NCBI GenBank assembly: GCA_009780025.1
Contig: WRAV01000003.1
Coordinates: 28,438-92,437 of the forward strand
DNA from: Oscillospiraceae bacterium
GTDB lineage: Bacteria; Bacillota; Clostridia; Oscillospirales; Ruminococcaceae
Reading direction: 5' to 3'
Length of the DNA stretch: 64,000 nt
Below the pieces are notes generated by a model that saw only the letters and a list, made by a program, of their open reading frames with translations, searched no databases and was not told the DNA's origin. This document shows positions 52,412 through 61,293 of this stretch, one piece after another (the stretch's first letter is position 1; every line of letters begins with the position of its first letter). The position numbers were made by a program, and so were the translations under genes.

Positions 52412-54340
52412 CTACCCGTTCGCCTTAATTTCAGCCAACAGCCCACCCGCCAGCAGCATCCCAGCATGGCGTGGTGAGAGCGCCGCATTTGTTGCAAACG
52501 ACACACCCTTGGTGAGATTACGTATGGTTATCGCTTTGCCGTCAACAGCGCCGCGGGTTTGCTGTGGCGCGTCCTCAATCAGCAGCTCGTCCTCCGGGTC
52601 GATTTTGTCGTAGTCAGCGGGGCTTACAAAGGTCAACGGCAGAATGCCATTGTTAATCAAATTGGCCTGGTGAATGCGAGCGAAGGACTTGACCAGCACT
52701 GCGCGCACACCCAGGTAAAGCGGCACAAGCGCCGCATGCTCCCGGCTGGAGCCCTGCCCGTAGTTTTCGCCGCCAACGATTATACCGCCACCCGCCGCCT
52801 TTGCCCTTGCCGGGAACTCCGGGTCGCAGGGGCTCAGGCAATATTCCGCCTGGTATGGAATATTCGAGCGGTAGGGCAGCAGCTTGGCCCCGGCGGGTGC
52901 TATGTGGTCGGTGGTGATGTTGTCTTCCAATTTTATAAGCACCTTCCCGGAAACAGTACCCGGCATCACCTTCCCAATCGGGAAGGGCTTGATGTTCGGC
53001 CCGCGCACAACTTCGACCTCACTGCCCTCCGGCGCCGGCGGTATAACCATGTTATCGTTTAGAGGGAAGCTTTCCGGCTCTTGCATTGCCGGTAGTTCAC
53101 CCAGCGTGCGCGGATCGGTCATCACGCCGGTTATGGCTGAGGCTGCCGCGACCTCCGGGCTGACCAGGTAGACCTGTGCCGAGGCCGTTCCGCTGCGTCC
53201 GGGGAAGTTTCGGTTAAAGGTACGCAAGCTGACAGCGTCGGTAGCAGGCGACTGCCCCATGCCTATACATGGCCCGCAAGCCGCCTCCAAAATTCGCGCG
53301 CCGGATGCCATGATTTTGGCCAGTGCGCCGTTTTGCGCCAGCATATCCAGCACCTGTCGAGAACCGGGGGCGACCACCAAACTGACGTGCTCTGCCACAG
53401 TTTTGCCATCTAGGATAGCGGCGGTTTTCATCATATCTGTAAAGGACGAGTTTGTACAGCTGCCAATGGCAACTTGGTCCACCTTGAGGCCGGGTATCTC
53501 GCGGACAGGCGCAACGTTATCCGGGCTGTGGGGCCTTGCGGCCAATGGCTCGAGCTCGCTAAGATTTATGGTGATGGTCTCTTCGTAATCGCCGTCATTT
53601 CCGCTGAGCAGCTCCTGCCAATCGCCCTCGCGGCCCTGAGCCTTTAGAAACTGGCGGGTCGTCTCATCGCTGGGGAAAATGGAGGTGGTTGCGCCCAGTT
53701 CCGCGCCCATATTGGTGATAGTCGCGCGTTCAGGCACACTGAGAGTGGCTACCCCCGGCCCCGCGTACTCAATAACTTTTCCCACCCCGCCTTTAACAGT
53801 CAGGCGGCGCAAAACTTCGAGAATCACGTCTTTAGCCGAGACCATAGAAGGCAGCTTGCCTTCCAGCCAGACGCGGCAGACCCCCGGCATCAACAGGTAG
53901 TAGGCCCCACCGCCCATGGCAACGGCCACGTCCAGTCCGCCCGCGCCTATAGCGCACATACCGATTCCGCCGCAGGTGGGGGTATGGCTGTCCGAGCCCA
54001 GCAGGGTCAGCCCCGGCTTACCAAAGCGCTCCAGGTGTACTTGGTGACAAATACCGTTGCCCGGCCGGGAAAAATATACGCCATGTTTCTTTGTTACCGT
54101 CTGGATGTACTTGTGGTCGTCGGCGTTTTCAAAGCCGGTTTGCAGGGTGTTGTGGTCGATATACGCCACCGACAGCTTGGTCTTAACCCGGGGTATGCCC
54201 ATCGCCTCAAACTGCAAATAAGCCATGGTTCCGGTGGAATCTTGTGTTAAGGTTTGGTCAATGCGGATAGCAATTTCACTGCCGGGGGTCATCTCTCCGG
54301 AAATCAAATGCTCCGCGATAATCTGTTTAAATATGCTCAT
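52412..54340 (-). CDS. acnA: aconitate hydratase
   Basis: 642 residues with a 4Fe-4S cluster, converting citrate to isocitrate. It has LGSDSHTPTCGGIGMCAIGAG near 110, IGSCTNSSFTDM near 290 and EAACGPCIGMGQSPATD near 355 for the cluster Cys. The swivel domain near 545-575 carries GGENYGQGSSREHAALVP. The size is that of the mitochondrial/IPMI-like type usual in clostridia. The track start is 33 codons too early; ATG at 54340 has AAGGAGG upstream. It lies between Re-citrate synthase and idh. Confidence 0.94.
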   Translation of the reverse strand: MSIFKQIIAEHLISGEMTPGSEIAIRIDQTLTQDSTGTMAYLQFEAMGIPRVKTKLSVAYIDHNTLQTGFENADDHKYIQTVTKKHGVYFSRPGNGICHQVHLERFGKPGLTLLGSDSHTPTCGGIGMCAIGAGGLDVAVAMGGGAYYLLMPGVCRVWLEGKLPSMVSAKDVILEVLRRLTVKGGVGKVIEYAGPGVATLSVPERATITNMGAELGATTSIFPSDETTRQFLKAQGREGDWQELLSGNDGDYEETITINLSELEPLAARPHSPDNVAPVREIPGLKVDQVAIGSCTNSSFTDMMKTAAILDGKTVAEHVSLVVAPGSRQVLDMLAQNGALAKIMASGARILEAACGPCIGMGQSPATDAVSLRTFNRNFPGRSGTASAQVYLVSPEVAAASAITGVMTDPRTLGELPAMQEPESFPLNDNMVIPPAPEGSEVEVVRGPNIKPFPIGKVMPGTVSGKVLIKLEDNITTDHIAPAGAKLLPYRSNIPYQAEYCLSPCDPEFPARAKAAGGGIIVGGENYGQGSSREHAALVPLYLGVRAVLVKSFARIHQANLINNGILPLTFVSPADYDKIDPEDELLIEDAPQQTRGAVDGKAITIRNLTKGVSFATNAALSPRHAGMLLAGGLLAEIKANG

Positions 54341-54405
54341 GGATAAGGTTCCTCCTTGGTGGTTGTTGGGCGCCGCGCCCCACTTGGTCAGGGGCTGTCG
54401 GCCTG

Positions 54406-54492
54406 TGTAGGGGCGCATCGCGCGCCCTCTTATCACCACAGCGGCCCCGTAGTTGCGCGCATCCCCCGAACGACCGGGCGCTCGTCCCTATA
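54406..54492. repeat. TGTAGGGG-type palindromic repeat
   Basis: Starts TGTAGGGGCGCATCGCGCGCCC and ends GGGCGCTCGTCCCTATA. It lies between the Re-citrate synthase and aconitase genes. Confidence 0.65.
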
Positions 54493-54512
54493 TGGTGTGC
54501 CATGCACCTTTG

Positions 54513-55883
54513 TTATTTGCTAGTGTAGCTCGCTATGCCCAGCTCGTCAGCCGCCGCGTGCATTTCAATAGAGCTTATGGTGGTTACCCGACCTGCGGCG
54601 TACTGGGCGTCAATCCAGCCCTTAAGTTTTTCGACACGGGGATCGCCTTTTCCTATAGTTTCGTTTGTAAAGATGTTTTTGCCCAGCCACATAGCAACGC
54701 CTGCGCTGCCGGAAGTAGAGGTAATCGCCACGCCGGGAGGGCTTTTCAGCATCCGGGTAGTGTCAAAAATATTATAGATTTCCTCATCCTTGAGTATACC
54801 ATCGGCGTGGATACCGGCTTGGGTCATATTGAAGTCGCGCCCGACAAACGGGGTCTGCGGCGGGATAGTGTGCCCGAGTTCCCGCTCGTAGTAGTCGGCT
54901 ATGTCGCGGATAACTGTCGTGTCCATGCCGTCGAGAGTTCCGCGCAGCTGGGCGTACTCTATTACCATGGCCTCCAGCGGGGTGTTGCCGGTGCGCTCGC
55001 CGATTCCAAGCAGTGAGCAGTTGACACCGGATGCACCGTACAGCCAAGCCATAGCGGAGTTTACGACAGCTTTGTAGAAATCGTTGTGGCCGTGCCACTC
55101 AAGCTGCTCAGACTCATAGCCCGCGTAGTTGCGCAACCCGTATATGATGCCGGGAATACTGCGCGGTAGCGAGGCGCCCGAGTAGGGGATACCATAACCC
55201 AACGTGTCGCAGGCGCGGATTTTAACAGTAAAGCCTGTCCCTCTGGTAAGGTTGTTGAGCGCGTGGGCAAATGGCACAACAAAGCCGTAGAAGTCGGCGC
55301 GGGTTATGTCCTCAAAGTGGCAGCGCGGTCGAATGCCCACGTCCAGCGCCTGAGCCACAATGGAGAGGTACTGGTCAATTGCCTGTCCGCGGCTCATCTT
55401 CAGTTTATTGAATATATGGTAGTCCGAGCAGCTCACAAGGATGCCGCACTCTTTGAGTCCCAGATCCTTCGCGAGCTCAAAGTCTTTTTTGGTCGCCCTA
55501 ATCCACCCGGTAATCTCGGGGAACGACAGGCCGAGCTCCTGGCATTTGCGCAGCGCTGTCTTGTCGCTCTCGCTGTACAAGAAAAACTCCGACTGGCGGA
55601 TAACGCCCCTGGGGCCGCCAAGCTTGCTCAGCATCTTAAAGAGTGTGACGATTTGGTCGGGTGTGTATGGAGCGCGGCTCTGCTGGCCGTCACGGAAAGT
55701 TGTGTCGGTAATCCAAATCTCGTTTGCTGGGTCGATTGGATTAATGCGCTGGTTAAAGGTGCATTTGGGAATCTCCTTGTATGGGAAGATGTCGCGGTAC
55801 AAGTTTGGGTCTTCGCGCTCCTGCAAATCGTAGCGGTACTGCGATTCCATCAAGAGCTTTCTCTTTTGGTCAAAATAAATCAT
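54513..55883 (-). CDS. Re-type citrate synthase
   Basis: 456 residues of the isopropylmalate/homocitrate synthase superfamily: ITDTTFRDGQQSRAPYTPDQ near 57 with the metal/catalytic Arg-Asp, then GIRPRCHFEDITRADFYGF near 180, EWHGHNDFYKAVVNSAMAW near 255 and LGIGERTGNTPLEAM near 285. The length, and the cluster with aconitase and isocitrate dehydrogenase, match the Re-citrate synthase described in Clostridium kluyveri. It joins acetyl-CoA and oxaloacetate. Homocitrate synthase is the main alternative. ATG at 55883 follows AGGGAGGG. Leads a leftward operon. Confidence 0.87.
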   Translation of the reverse strand: MIYFDQKRKLLMESQYRYDLQEREDPNLYRDIFPYKEIPKCTFNQRINPIDPANEIWITDTTFRDGQQSRAPYTPDQIVTLFKMLSKLGGPRGVIRQSEFFLYSESDKTALRKCQELGLSFPEITGWIRATKKDFELAKDLGLKECGILVSCSDYHIFNKLKMSRGQAIDQYLSIVAQALDVGIRPRCHFEDITRADFYGFVVPFAHALNNLTRGTGFTVKIRACDTLGYGIPYSGASLPRSIPGIIYGLRNYAGYESEQLEWHGHNDFYKAVVNSAMAWLYGASGVNCSLLGIGERTGNTPLEAMVIEYAQLRGTLDGMDTTVIRDIADYYERELGHTIPPQTPFVGRDFNMTQAGIHADGILKDEEIYNIFDTTRMLKSPPGVAITSTSGSAGVAMWLGKNIFTNETIGKGDPRVEKLKGWIDAQYAAGRVTTISSIEMHAAADELGIASYTSK

Positions 55884-55910
55884 GTTTTACCCTCCCTAGT
55901 GTATTGAGAC

Positions 55911-55956
55911 GGATATATAGTTGACGGGGTGATTTTCAAGTCCGTTAACTATATCC
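55911..55956 (-). promoter_or_regulatory. hairpin in the leader of the citrate synthase operon
   Basis: Plus-strand GGATATATAGTTGACGG and CCGTTAACTATATCC form a nearly perfect dyad in the untranslated leader. There is no U-run, so it could be an operator or an RNA structure. Confidence 0.4.
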
Positions 55957-55989
55957 ACCATGCCCTTCTGCTCGCGCCTCTCTGTGGGT

Positions 55990-56018
55990 ATTATAGTATG
56001 TATCGTGAAGATAATCAA
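55990..56018 (-). promoter_or_regulatory. promoter of the citrate synthase operon
   Basis: Minus strand TTGATT, 17-base spacer, TATAAT, giving a leader of about 100 bases. Confidence 0.7.
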
Positions 56019-56113
56019 CAGTATTTCAAATACTATGCAATAACGACACGAAGATTGCAGTATATTGGATGCGAATCAGAGTGATACATATGCAAGATAA
56101 TTGCGGTGCGGTA

Positions 56114-56142
56114 TTGTATATTGCCTTCCATAATTGTATAAT
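56114..56142 (+). promoter_or_regulatory. promoter of the SH3b protein gene
   Basis: TTGTAT, 17-base spacer, TATAAT, about 125 bases before the ATG. The 384-base gap holds this, the opposite promoter and the leader hairpin. Confidence 0.6.
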
Positions 56143-56267
56143 GATGGAAACCCCGAATTGCAAGCTGGGCGTTAACTTCATTTGGCTATGCCGTCAGTTA
56201 AAGCGGTTAGTGGGCAATTTTCGTTATTGAATGCAGGTTCCAAGACAACGCGATAGGAGGACTTAAT

Positions 56268-57017
56268 ATGTACTGCCCTGAATGCTCCAACAAAATTGAC
56301 GGTGACGAGCTCAACTGCCCATACTGTGGCTGCGAATTCGACGAGCCGGAAGTGCAGCCCGAGCGCCCGCGTATAAAGGTAAAGACAATCGTCATTATAT
56401 GTGTGGCTGTGGTGCTTGTAGCCGCCTTAGTTTTCCTGGTACTTAGCATACTTGATTTCGCGGAGAACCCGCGTCCGCCGCAGCCGACGCCGGAAACGTC
56501 TCAGGATGATCCGGTCGCACCCGACGGACCGCCGGAATATCCGGTTGGACCGGGAGCAGGCGCACAGGCGGAACAAGCGGCCCGCGTGAACGCCGGCGGC
56601 GGATTGCGAATGAGAGAAGGCCCCGGCGTAGACTACGACATAGTTGTGCTAATACCTAACTACGAACACATCACTATCCTTGAAGAAGAGGGCGGCTGGG
56701 CCCTGGTGGAGTATAGCAACGCCTCCGGCTGGGTCAGCGCTGAGTTTCTTATCCGGGAGGGAGACCCCAGATTCTTGGAGGAGCCGGTAGAACACGAAGT
56801 CACATCAGGAACCCGCAGCATGAACCCAAGCTCAGCGCGGATAAACGCCGAGGGCGGCCTGCGCATGAGAATGGGTCCCGGAACGAGTTACCACGTGGTT
56901 ATGGTAATCCCTGATGAGCAAGCCGTATTCGCGCACGATGAGAGCGATGGCTGGGTCTACGTTGAGCACCTCGGTCACTGGGGCTGGGTCAGCGCCGACT
57001 TCCTTATCGATGAGTAA
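56268..57017 (+). CDS. zinc-ribbon membrane protein with two SH3b domains
   Basis: 249 residues. A zinc ribbon at the N-terminus (CPECSNKIDGDELNCPYCGC, four Cys), one membrane segment near 42-65 (IVIICVAVVLVAALVFLVLS), a Pro-rich linker, then two bacterial SH3 domains near 105-165 and 188-248. Each contains (V/I)NA(G/E)GGLRMR.GPG and ends GWVSA(E/D)FLI. The SH3b parts should lie outside the membrane, where such domains bind peptidoglycan, with the ribbon inside. The role is unknown; wall sensing or anchoring is inference. AGGAGG precedes the ATG. Confidence 0.85.
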   Translation: MYCPECSNKIDGDELNCPYCGCEFDEPEVQPERPRIKVKTIVIICVAVVLVAALVFLVLSILDFAENPRPPQPTPETSQDDPVAPDGPPEYPVGPGAGAQAEQAARVNAGGGLRMREGPGVDYDIVVLIPNYEHITILEEEGGWALVEYSNASGWVSAEFLIREGDPRFLEEPVEHEVTSGTRSMNPSSARINAEGGLRMRMGPGTSYHVVMVIPDEQAVFAHDESDGWVYVEHLGHWGWVSADFLIDE

Positions 57018-57045
57018 TAGAATATATTGATTTTTGCTTGTGAAA

Positions 57046-57080
57046 AGACAGCCCAATCTCTTTTAGAGGTTGGGCTGTCT
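57046..57080. terminator. terminator after the SH3b gene
   Basis: AGACAGCCCAATCTC / AGAGGTTGGGCTGTCT with loop TTTT. The strong stem has a better T-run on the minus strand. Confidence 0.7.
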
Positions 57081-57132
57081 AAATGATAACACACATGTGA
57101 AAAAATAGACAAAGATTGGAGTGCTTACGGCC

Positions 57133-57161
57133 TTGAAATTTGTCGCTATTTACTATATAAT
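57133..57161 (+). promoter_or_regulatory. promoter of the rnf operon
   Basis: TTGAAA, 17-base spacer, TATAAT, 48 bases before the rnfC start. Confidence 0.75.
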
Positions 57162-57209
57162 AGTGAGGTTAAGACGACGATACACGCCCCGGGAGGAGAC
57201 GGTTGTATA

Positions 57210-58517
57210 TTGAAAAAAATAAAAGGGTTACACATACCACACTGTAAAAATACGGCGCAGCTTGTGCCGGAGACAATGCCGATACCCCCAGAGGTTCGAT
57301 TGTCCATGTCTATGCATGGTGGCGCACCTGCAAAGCCTGTTGTTGCTGTGGGGGATCAGGTAAAAGTTGGGCAGCTTATCGCAGAGGCGGACGGCAAGGT
57401 TTCTTCGCCGGTTCACGCCAGCGTTTCGGGCAAAGTAAAGAGCATAGACGAGTTCGACCCCATAACGGGCGAAAAAGGAGAAAAGTCAGCTTCTATCGTT
57501 ATAACCGCCGACGGCGAGCAAACGATTTTCGAGGGCTTATCGCCGCCGGTTGTCACAAACACCTCTGAATTTTTGGCCGCCGTGCGGGACAGCGGCGTGG
57601 TGGGACTTGGCGGTGCGGGCTACCCGACAGCGCCGAAGCTCACCCTCAGGGAAGGGACTAACCTGGATTACATACTGATCAACGGCGCGGAATGCGAGCC
57701 GTACATCACTTCAGACACAAGGACTATGGTTGACGACGCCGAATATGTCTTCGAGGGCAGTATGCTTTTGAAGAAATACCTGGGCCCAAAAAAAGTTATC
57801 ATCTGCATTGAGGACAACAAGCCGGAAGCGATTGAGAAGCTAAAAGCGCTCACGGTAGATTCAGACGGGCTTGAGGTTTGTCCGTTGCCTTCCAGATACC
57901 CCCAGGGCGAGCGGAAGGTGCTTGTGTACAATGTTACAAATCGGATTGTTCCGGAAGGTGGGCGGCTAACAGACGTTGGGTGCATCGTTGTAAACTGCAC
58001 GACCGTTGCGGTGTTTGCAAGATACATAAAGACGGGCATGCCCCTTACACACAGGAGCATAACTGTTGACGGCTCGGCTGTAAAGTCTCCCAAGAACGTT
58101 ATCGCTCCAATCGGAACGCCGATAAGGGCGCTGTTCGAGTTCTGCGGCGGCATTAGCGAAGACGCAAAGAAGATTATCATGGGCGGCCCGATGATGGGTT
58201 CTGCCGTTCCAAGTTTGGATATGCCTACGGTTAAGGTGACGGGCTCTGTCATGGCGTTCACAGCTAAAGACGCCAAAGCTTTTGAACCGACACCGTGTAT
58301 AAAGTGTGGGCGCTGCATTCAGAATTGCCCTATCAACCTAATGCCCTCCCACATTGAAGACGCATATGAGCTCAAAAACGTGGATTTGCTGAACAAGTAC
58401 AAGGTCAACATGTGCGTTGAGTGCGGTTGCTGCGCGTATGTCTGCCCTGCAAGACGACCACTGTCCCACGTGATGGTACTCTCCAAAAACATGCAGTGGG
58501 AGGCCAGGCAAAAATGA
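57210..58517 (+). CDS. rnfC: Rnf complex subunit C
   Basis: 435 residues. The NADH- and FMN-binding membrane-associated subunit of the ferredoxin:NAD oxidoreductase. A barrel-like N-terminus (KVSSPVHASVSGKVKSID) is followed by VGLGGAGYPTAPKLTL near 130 and two 4Fe-4S sites near 365 and 408 (CIKCGRCIQNCPINLMP, CVECGCCAYVCPARRP). It starts with TTG; GGGAGGAG lies about 12 bases upstream. It is the first gene of rnfCDGEAB and overlaps rnfD by four bases. Confidence 0.95.
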   Translation: MKKIKGLHIPHCKNTAQLVPETMPIPPEVRLSMSMHGGAPAKPVVAVGDQVKVGQLIAEADGKVSSPVHASVSGKVKSIDEFDPITGEKGEKSASIVITADGEQTIFEGLSPPVVTNTSEFLAAVRDSGVVGLGGAGYPTAPKLTLREGTNLDYILINGAECEPYITSDTRTMVDDAEYVFEGSMLLKKYLGPKKVIICIEDNKPEAIEKLKALTVDSDGLEVCPLPSRYPQGERKVLVYNVTNRIVPEGGRLTDVGCIVVNCTTVAVFARYIKTGMPLTHRSITVDGSAVKSPKNVIAPIGTPIRALFEFCGGISEDAKKIIMGGPMMGSAVPSLDMPTVKVTGSVMAFTAKDAKAFEPTPCIKCGRCIQNCPINLMPSHIEDAYELKNVDLLNKYKVNMCVECGCCAYVCPARRPLSHVMVLSKNMQWEARQK

Positions 58518-59497
58518 CAGATAAATTAACAGTTTCGTTCTTTCCACACATTCGACACAAAACGACAACAAGCAACATAATGCTCGATGTCGTGATTGCT
58601 CTCATCCCCACGTTTATAGCCTCGATACTAATTTTTGGGCCACGCGCTGCGCTGGTAACGGCTGTCTGTGTTTTTTCCTGCGTCGGGTTCGAGGGCATAT
58701 GCCAGAAGATTCTGAAAAGGCCTGTAACAGTAGGTGACTTTTCCGCTGTTATAACAGGACTGCTCATCGCGTTTAATCTGCCGGTGACCATTCCGCTTTG
58801 GCAGGCTATGTTTGGTTGTTCTGTGGCGATCATCCTGGTCAAGCAACTCTATGGCGGCCTTGGCAAAAATTTCGCAAACCCTGCGGTGGTGGCAAGGGTT
58901 GTTATGTTCCTTGCGTTTTCGGCCACTATGACCGCCTGGAACCTTCCCGAATATACCCCCAGCTGGGTGCTGCTCTCTGACACCATGGCGGCCCCAACGC
59001 CCACTATGGCCGGTCCAACACCACTTGCACTCCTAGCTAGAGGCGAGGTGGAATACCTGCCCAGCATGTGGCATATGTTTGCCGGCATCCGCGGCGGCTC
59101 CTTAGGCGAGACCAGCGCGCTTGCGTTGCTCTTAGGCGGCGTCTACTTGCTTGTTCGCCGTGTTATTACATGGCATATACCTGTAACGTTTATCGCGACC
59201 GTTGCTGTTCTGTCTTTCCTTTTCGGTAGCCTGTCGCTTGATTTTATGCTCTTCCATATGTTTGCCGGCGGCTTGTTCCTGGGCGCTATCTTCATGGCGA
59301 CAGATTATGTCACATCGCCCCAGACAAGCAAAGGGCGAATTATCTTTGGCATAGGCTGCGGCTTTTTGACTGTTATCATCCGGCTGTTCGGCAGCTACCC
59401 CGAGGGCGCGTCCTTCGCTATTTTGTTTATGAACGTGCTTGTCCCCTTCATCAACAAGGTGACTATGACCAAGCCGCTGGGGGGGAAGGGAATATGA
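58514..59497 (+). CDS. rnfD: Rnf complex subunit D
   Basis: 327 residues with about nine to ten membrane segments. It carries a covalently bound FMN; the likely Thr is in MATDYVTSPQTSKG near 270. Other hallmarks are LLIAFNLPVTIPLWQAMFG near 84 and GGLGKNFANPAVVARV near 115. The track start is 31 codons too early; ATG at 58514 overlaps the rnfC stop (ATGA). Confidence 0.95.
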   Translation: MTDKLTVSFFPHIRHKTTTSNIMLDVVIALIPTFIASILIFGPRAALVTAVCVFSCVGFEGICQKILKRPVTVGDFSAVITGLLIAFNLPVTIPLWQAMFGCSVAIILVKQLYGGLGKNFANPAVVARVVMFLAFSATMTAWNLPEYTPSWVLLSDTMAAPTPTMAGPTPLALLARGEVEYLPSMWHMFAGIRGGSLGETSALALLLGGVYLLVRRVITWHIPVTFIATVAVLSFLFGSLSLDFMLFHMFAGGLFLGAIFMATDYVTSPQTSKGRIIFGIGCGFLTVIIRLFGSYPEGASFAILFMNVLVPFINKVTMTKPLGGKGI

Positions 59498-60006
59498 AAA
59501 AAGAATTTGTGCTGCCGATACTTGCACTGTCTCTAATCTGCCTTGTTATGGCGGGTGCGCTGGCGATGGTAAACAGCATCACTTACCCAATAATTGCGGA
59601 GGGTGCCGCCCAGCGGGCCGAGGCGGCGAGAAGGGAAGTAATACCTCACGCGGAAGGGTTTATACCGGTAGACATCGAGTCACTGTCCACGTCGGTTCTC
59701 GCGGCGTATGCGACAACAAATGACGCCGGGTATGTCTTTATTGTATCGGTTAGGGGCTACGGCGGCGAGATGCGAATCATCGTCGGTGTGGACGAGGACG
59801 GCGCAATAATCCGGTCAGTGGTGCTCGCCCACTCGGAGACCGTAGGCCTGGGAACCGGGATTTTCGATGTGGCCTCGGATAGGGAAAACCAAGGCGGCAG
59901 TCTCCTTGATGTTGATGCTATATCTGGGTCTACGATTACACTTCACGCTTACCAAGAAGCGCTTGGCGGCGCGCTTGAAGCATTTGAAACCATAAGGGGG
60001 GCCTAA
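59494..60006 (+). CDS. rnfG: Rnf complex subunit G
   Basis: 170 residues. One N-terminal membrane anchor (LPILALSLICLVMAGALAMV) is followed by an FMN-binding domain outside the membrane. The Thr for FMN attachment by ApbE is in DAISGSTITL near 147. GTGIFDVASDRENQGG is a slightly reduced form of the usual loop. ATGA overlap with rnfD. The partner transferase apbE is at 62280. Confidence 0.94.
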   Translation: MKKEFVLPILALSLICLVMAGALAMVNSITYPIIAEGAAQRAEAARREVIPHAEGFIPVDIESLSTSVLAAYATTNDAGYVFIVSVRGYGGEMRIIVGVDEDGAIIRSVVLAHSETVGLGTGIFDVASDRENQGGSLLDVDAISGSTITLHAYQEALGGALEAFETIRGA

Positions 60007-60007
60007 G

Positions 60008-60679
60008 GTGAACAAGATGAGCAAACTTTCGATCTTCACGAAGGGCATCGTAAAAGAGAACCCCGTGCTGGTACTGATTCTCGGCATCTGTCCGGTGCTT
60101 GCGGTGTCAACCCAGGCCACAAACGCCGTGGGGCTGGGCCTTGCGACTACATTTGTTTTGCTAGGTGCGAACATAGTAATATCTTTATTGCGCAATGTGA
60201 TTCCTACAAAAGTGCGTATTCCGTGCTATATTGTTCTGATCTCCGGATTAGTTGCTCTTGTGCAAATGATTGTAGAGGCGTACGCCTTTGAGTTGCACCT
60301 GGCGCTGGGTATATTTCTGCCGTTAATTGCGTGTAACTGCGTTATATTCGCCCGCGCTGAAATATTCGCTAACAAGAACACAGTCGGTAACTCGATTATA
60401 GATGCCCTTGGGATAGGTCTCGGCTTTACGCTGGCCATACTTGCGATAGCGTCGATACGCGAGGCCTTCGGTGCAGGTACACTGTTTGGCTTTGACTTGC
60501 CGGGCCTGAGCTACGTCAACATTCCTATTCTGACTTTGGCTCCCGGTGGGTTTATAGTATTCGGCTGCCTGATTGCCCTGGTCAACAAAATCTCAAAGGG
60601 CACGGCAATCAAGAAAAAAGAGTTCGGCTGCGACAACTGCCCCTCGGCCCTTGTCTGCGGGAAAGGGGGCGCTAAGTAG
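60008..60679 (+). CDS. rnfE: Rnf complex subunit E
   Basis: 223 residues with six membrane segments, homologous to RnfA. It contains ENPVLVLILGICPVLAVSTQ near 18 and LPLIACNCVIFARAEIFANK near 97, with the Cys that holds an iron centre between RnfA and RnfE. The C-terminal tail carries CDNCPSALVCG. GTG start after GGGGGGCCTAAG; MSKLSIF three codons later is possible. Confidence 0.94.
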   Translation: MNKMSKLSIFTKGIVKENPVLVLILGICPVLAVSTQATNAVGLGLATTFVLLGANIVISLLRNVIPTKVRIPCYIVLISGLVALVQMIVEAYAFELHLALGIFLPLIACNCVIFARAEIFANKNTVGNSIIDALGIGLGFTLAILAIASIREAFGAGTLFGFDLPGLSYVNIPILTLAPGGFIVFGCLIALVNKISKGTAIKKKEFGCDNCPSALVCGKGGAK

Positions 60680-61275
60680 TGGATTTTCAAGCCTTGGTCG
60701 TAATTATGATGAGCGCGGTGCTGGTCAACAACTACGTCTTGCGACAATTTCTGGGTATCTGCCCGTTCTTAGGCGTCTCTAAAGAGCTGAAGAACTCGGT
60801 CGGCATGAGCCTTGCGATTATCTTCGTTATGATGCTGGCATCCGCCGTCACCTGGCCGATTCAGAGGTTTCTGCTCGACCCGCACGGCATGGGTTTTATG
60901 CAGATTGTCGTGTTTATTCTGATAATAGCCGTACTGGTGCAGTTTATCGAAATCGTATTGAAAAGGTATGTGCCGGCGCTATACAAAGCTTTGGGCGTAT
61001 TTCTCCCGTTGATGACGACGAACTGCGCGATTCTGGCGGTTGTAATTGTAAACATAAACGAAGGGTTCACCTTTATAGAGGCCTTGACAAACGCTTTTGG
61101 CGCGGGGCTCGGGTTCCTGCTGGCTATGGTCATGTTCTCGGGGATTCGCGCGTACACAGAAAACGCCGACCCGCCCGAGTCCTTCAAAGGGTTGCCGATG
61201 GCGCTTATTTCGGCGGCGATTCTCTCGATGTCGTTTTTCGGCTTTACCGGTGTGGCGGAAAATTTATTCTCGTAA
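60679..61275 (+). CDS. rnfA: Rnf complex subunit A
   Basis: 198 residues with six membrane segments, beginning DFQALVVIMMSAVLVNNYVL and FLGICPFLGVSKEL. LPLMTTNCAILAVVIVNI near 112 holds the second conserved Cys. The GTG start shares a base with the rnfE stop. Confidence 0.95.
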   Translation: MDFQALVVIMMSAVLVNNYVLRQFLGICPFLGVSKELKNSVGMSLAIIFVMMLASAVTWPIQRFLLDPHGMGFMQIVVFILIIAVLVQFIEIVLKRYVPALYKALGVFLPLMTTNCAILAVVIVNINEGFTFIEALTNAFGAGLGFLLAMVMFSGIRAYTENADPPESFKGLPMALISAAILSMSFFGFTGVAENLFS

Positions 61276-61293
61276 TGTGAGGGGGGAGCAGAA

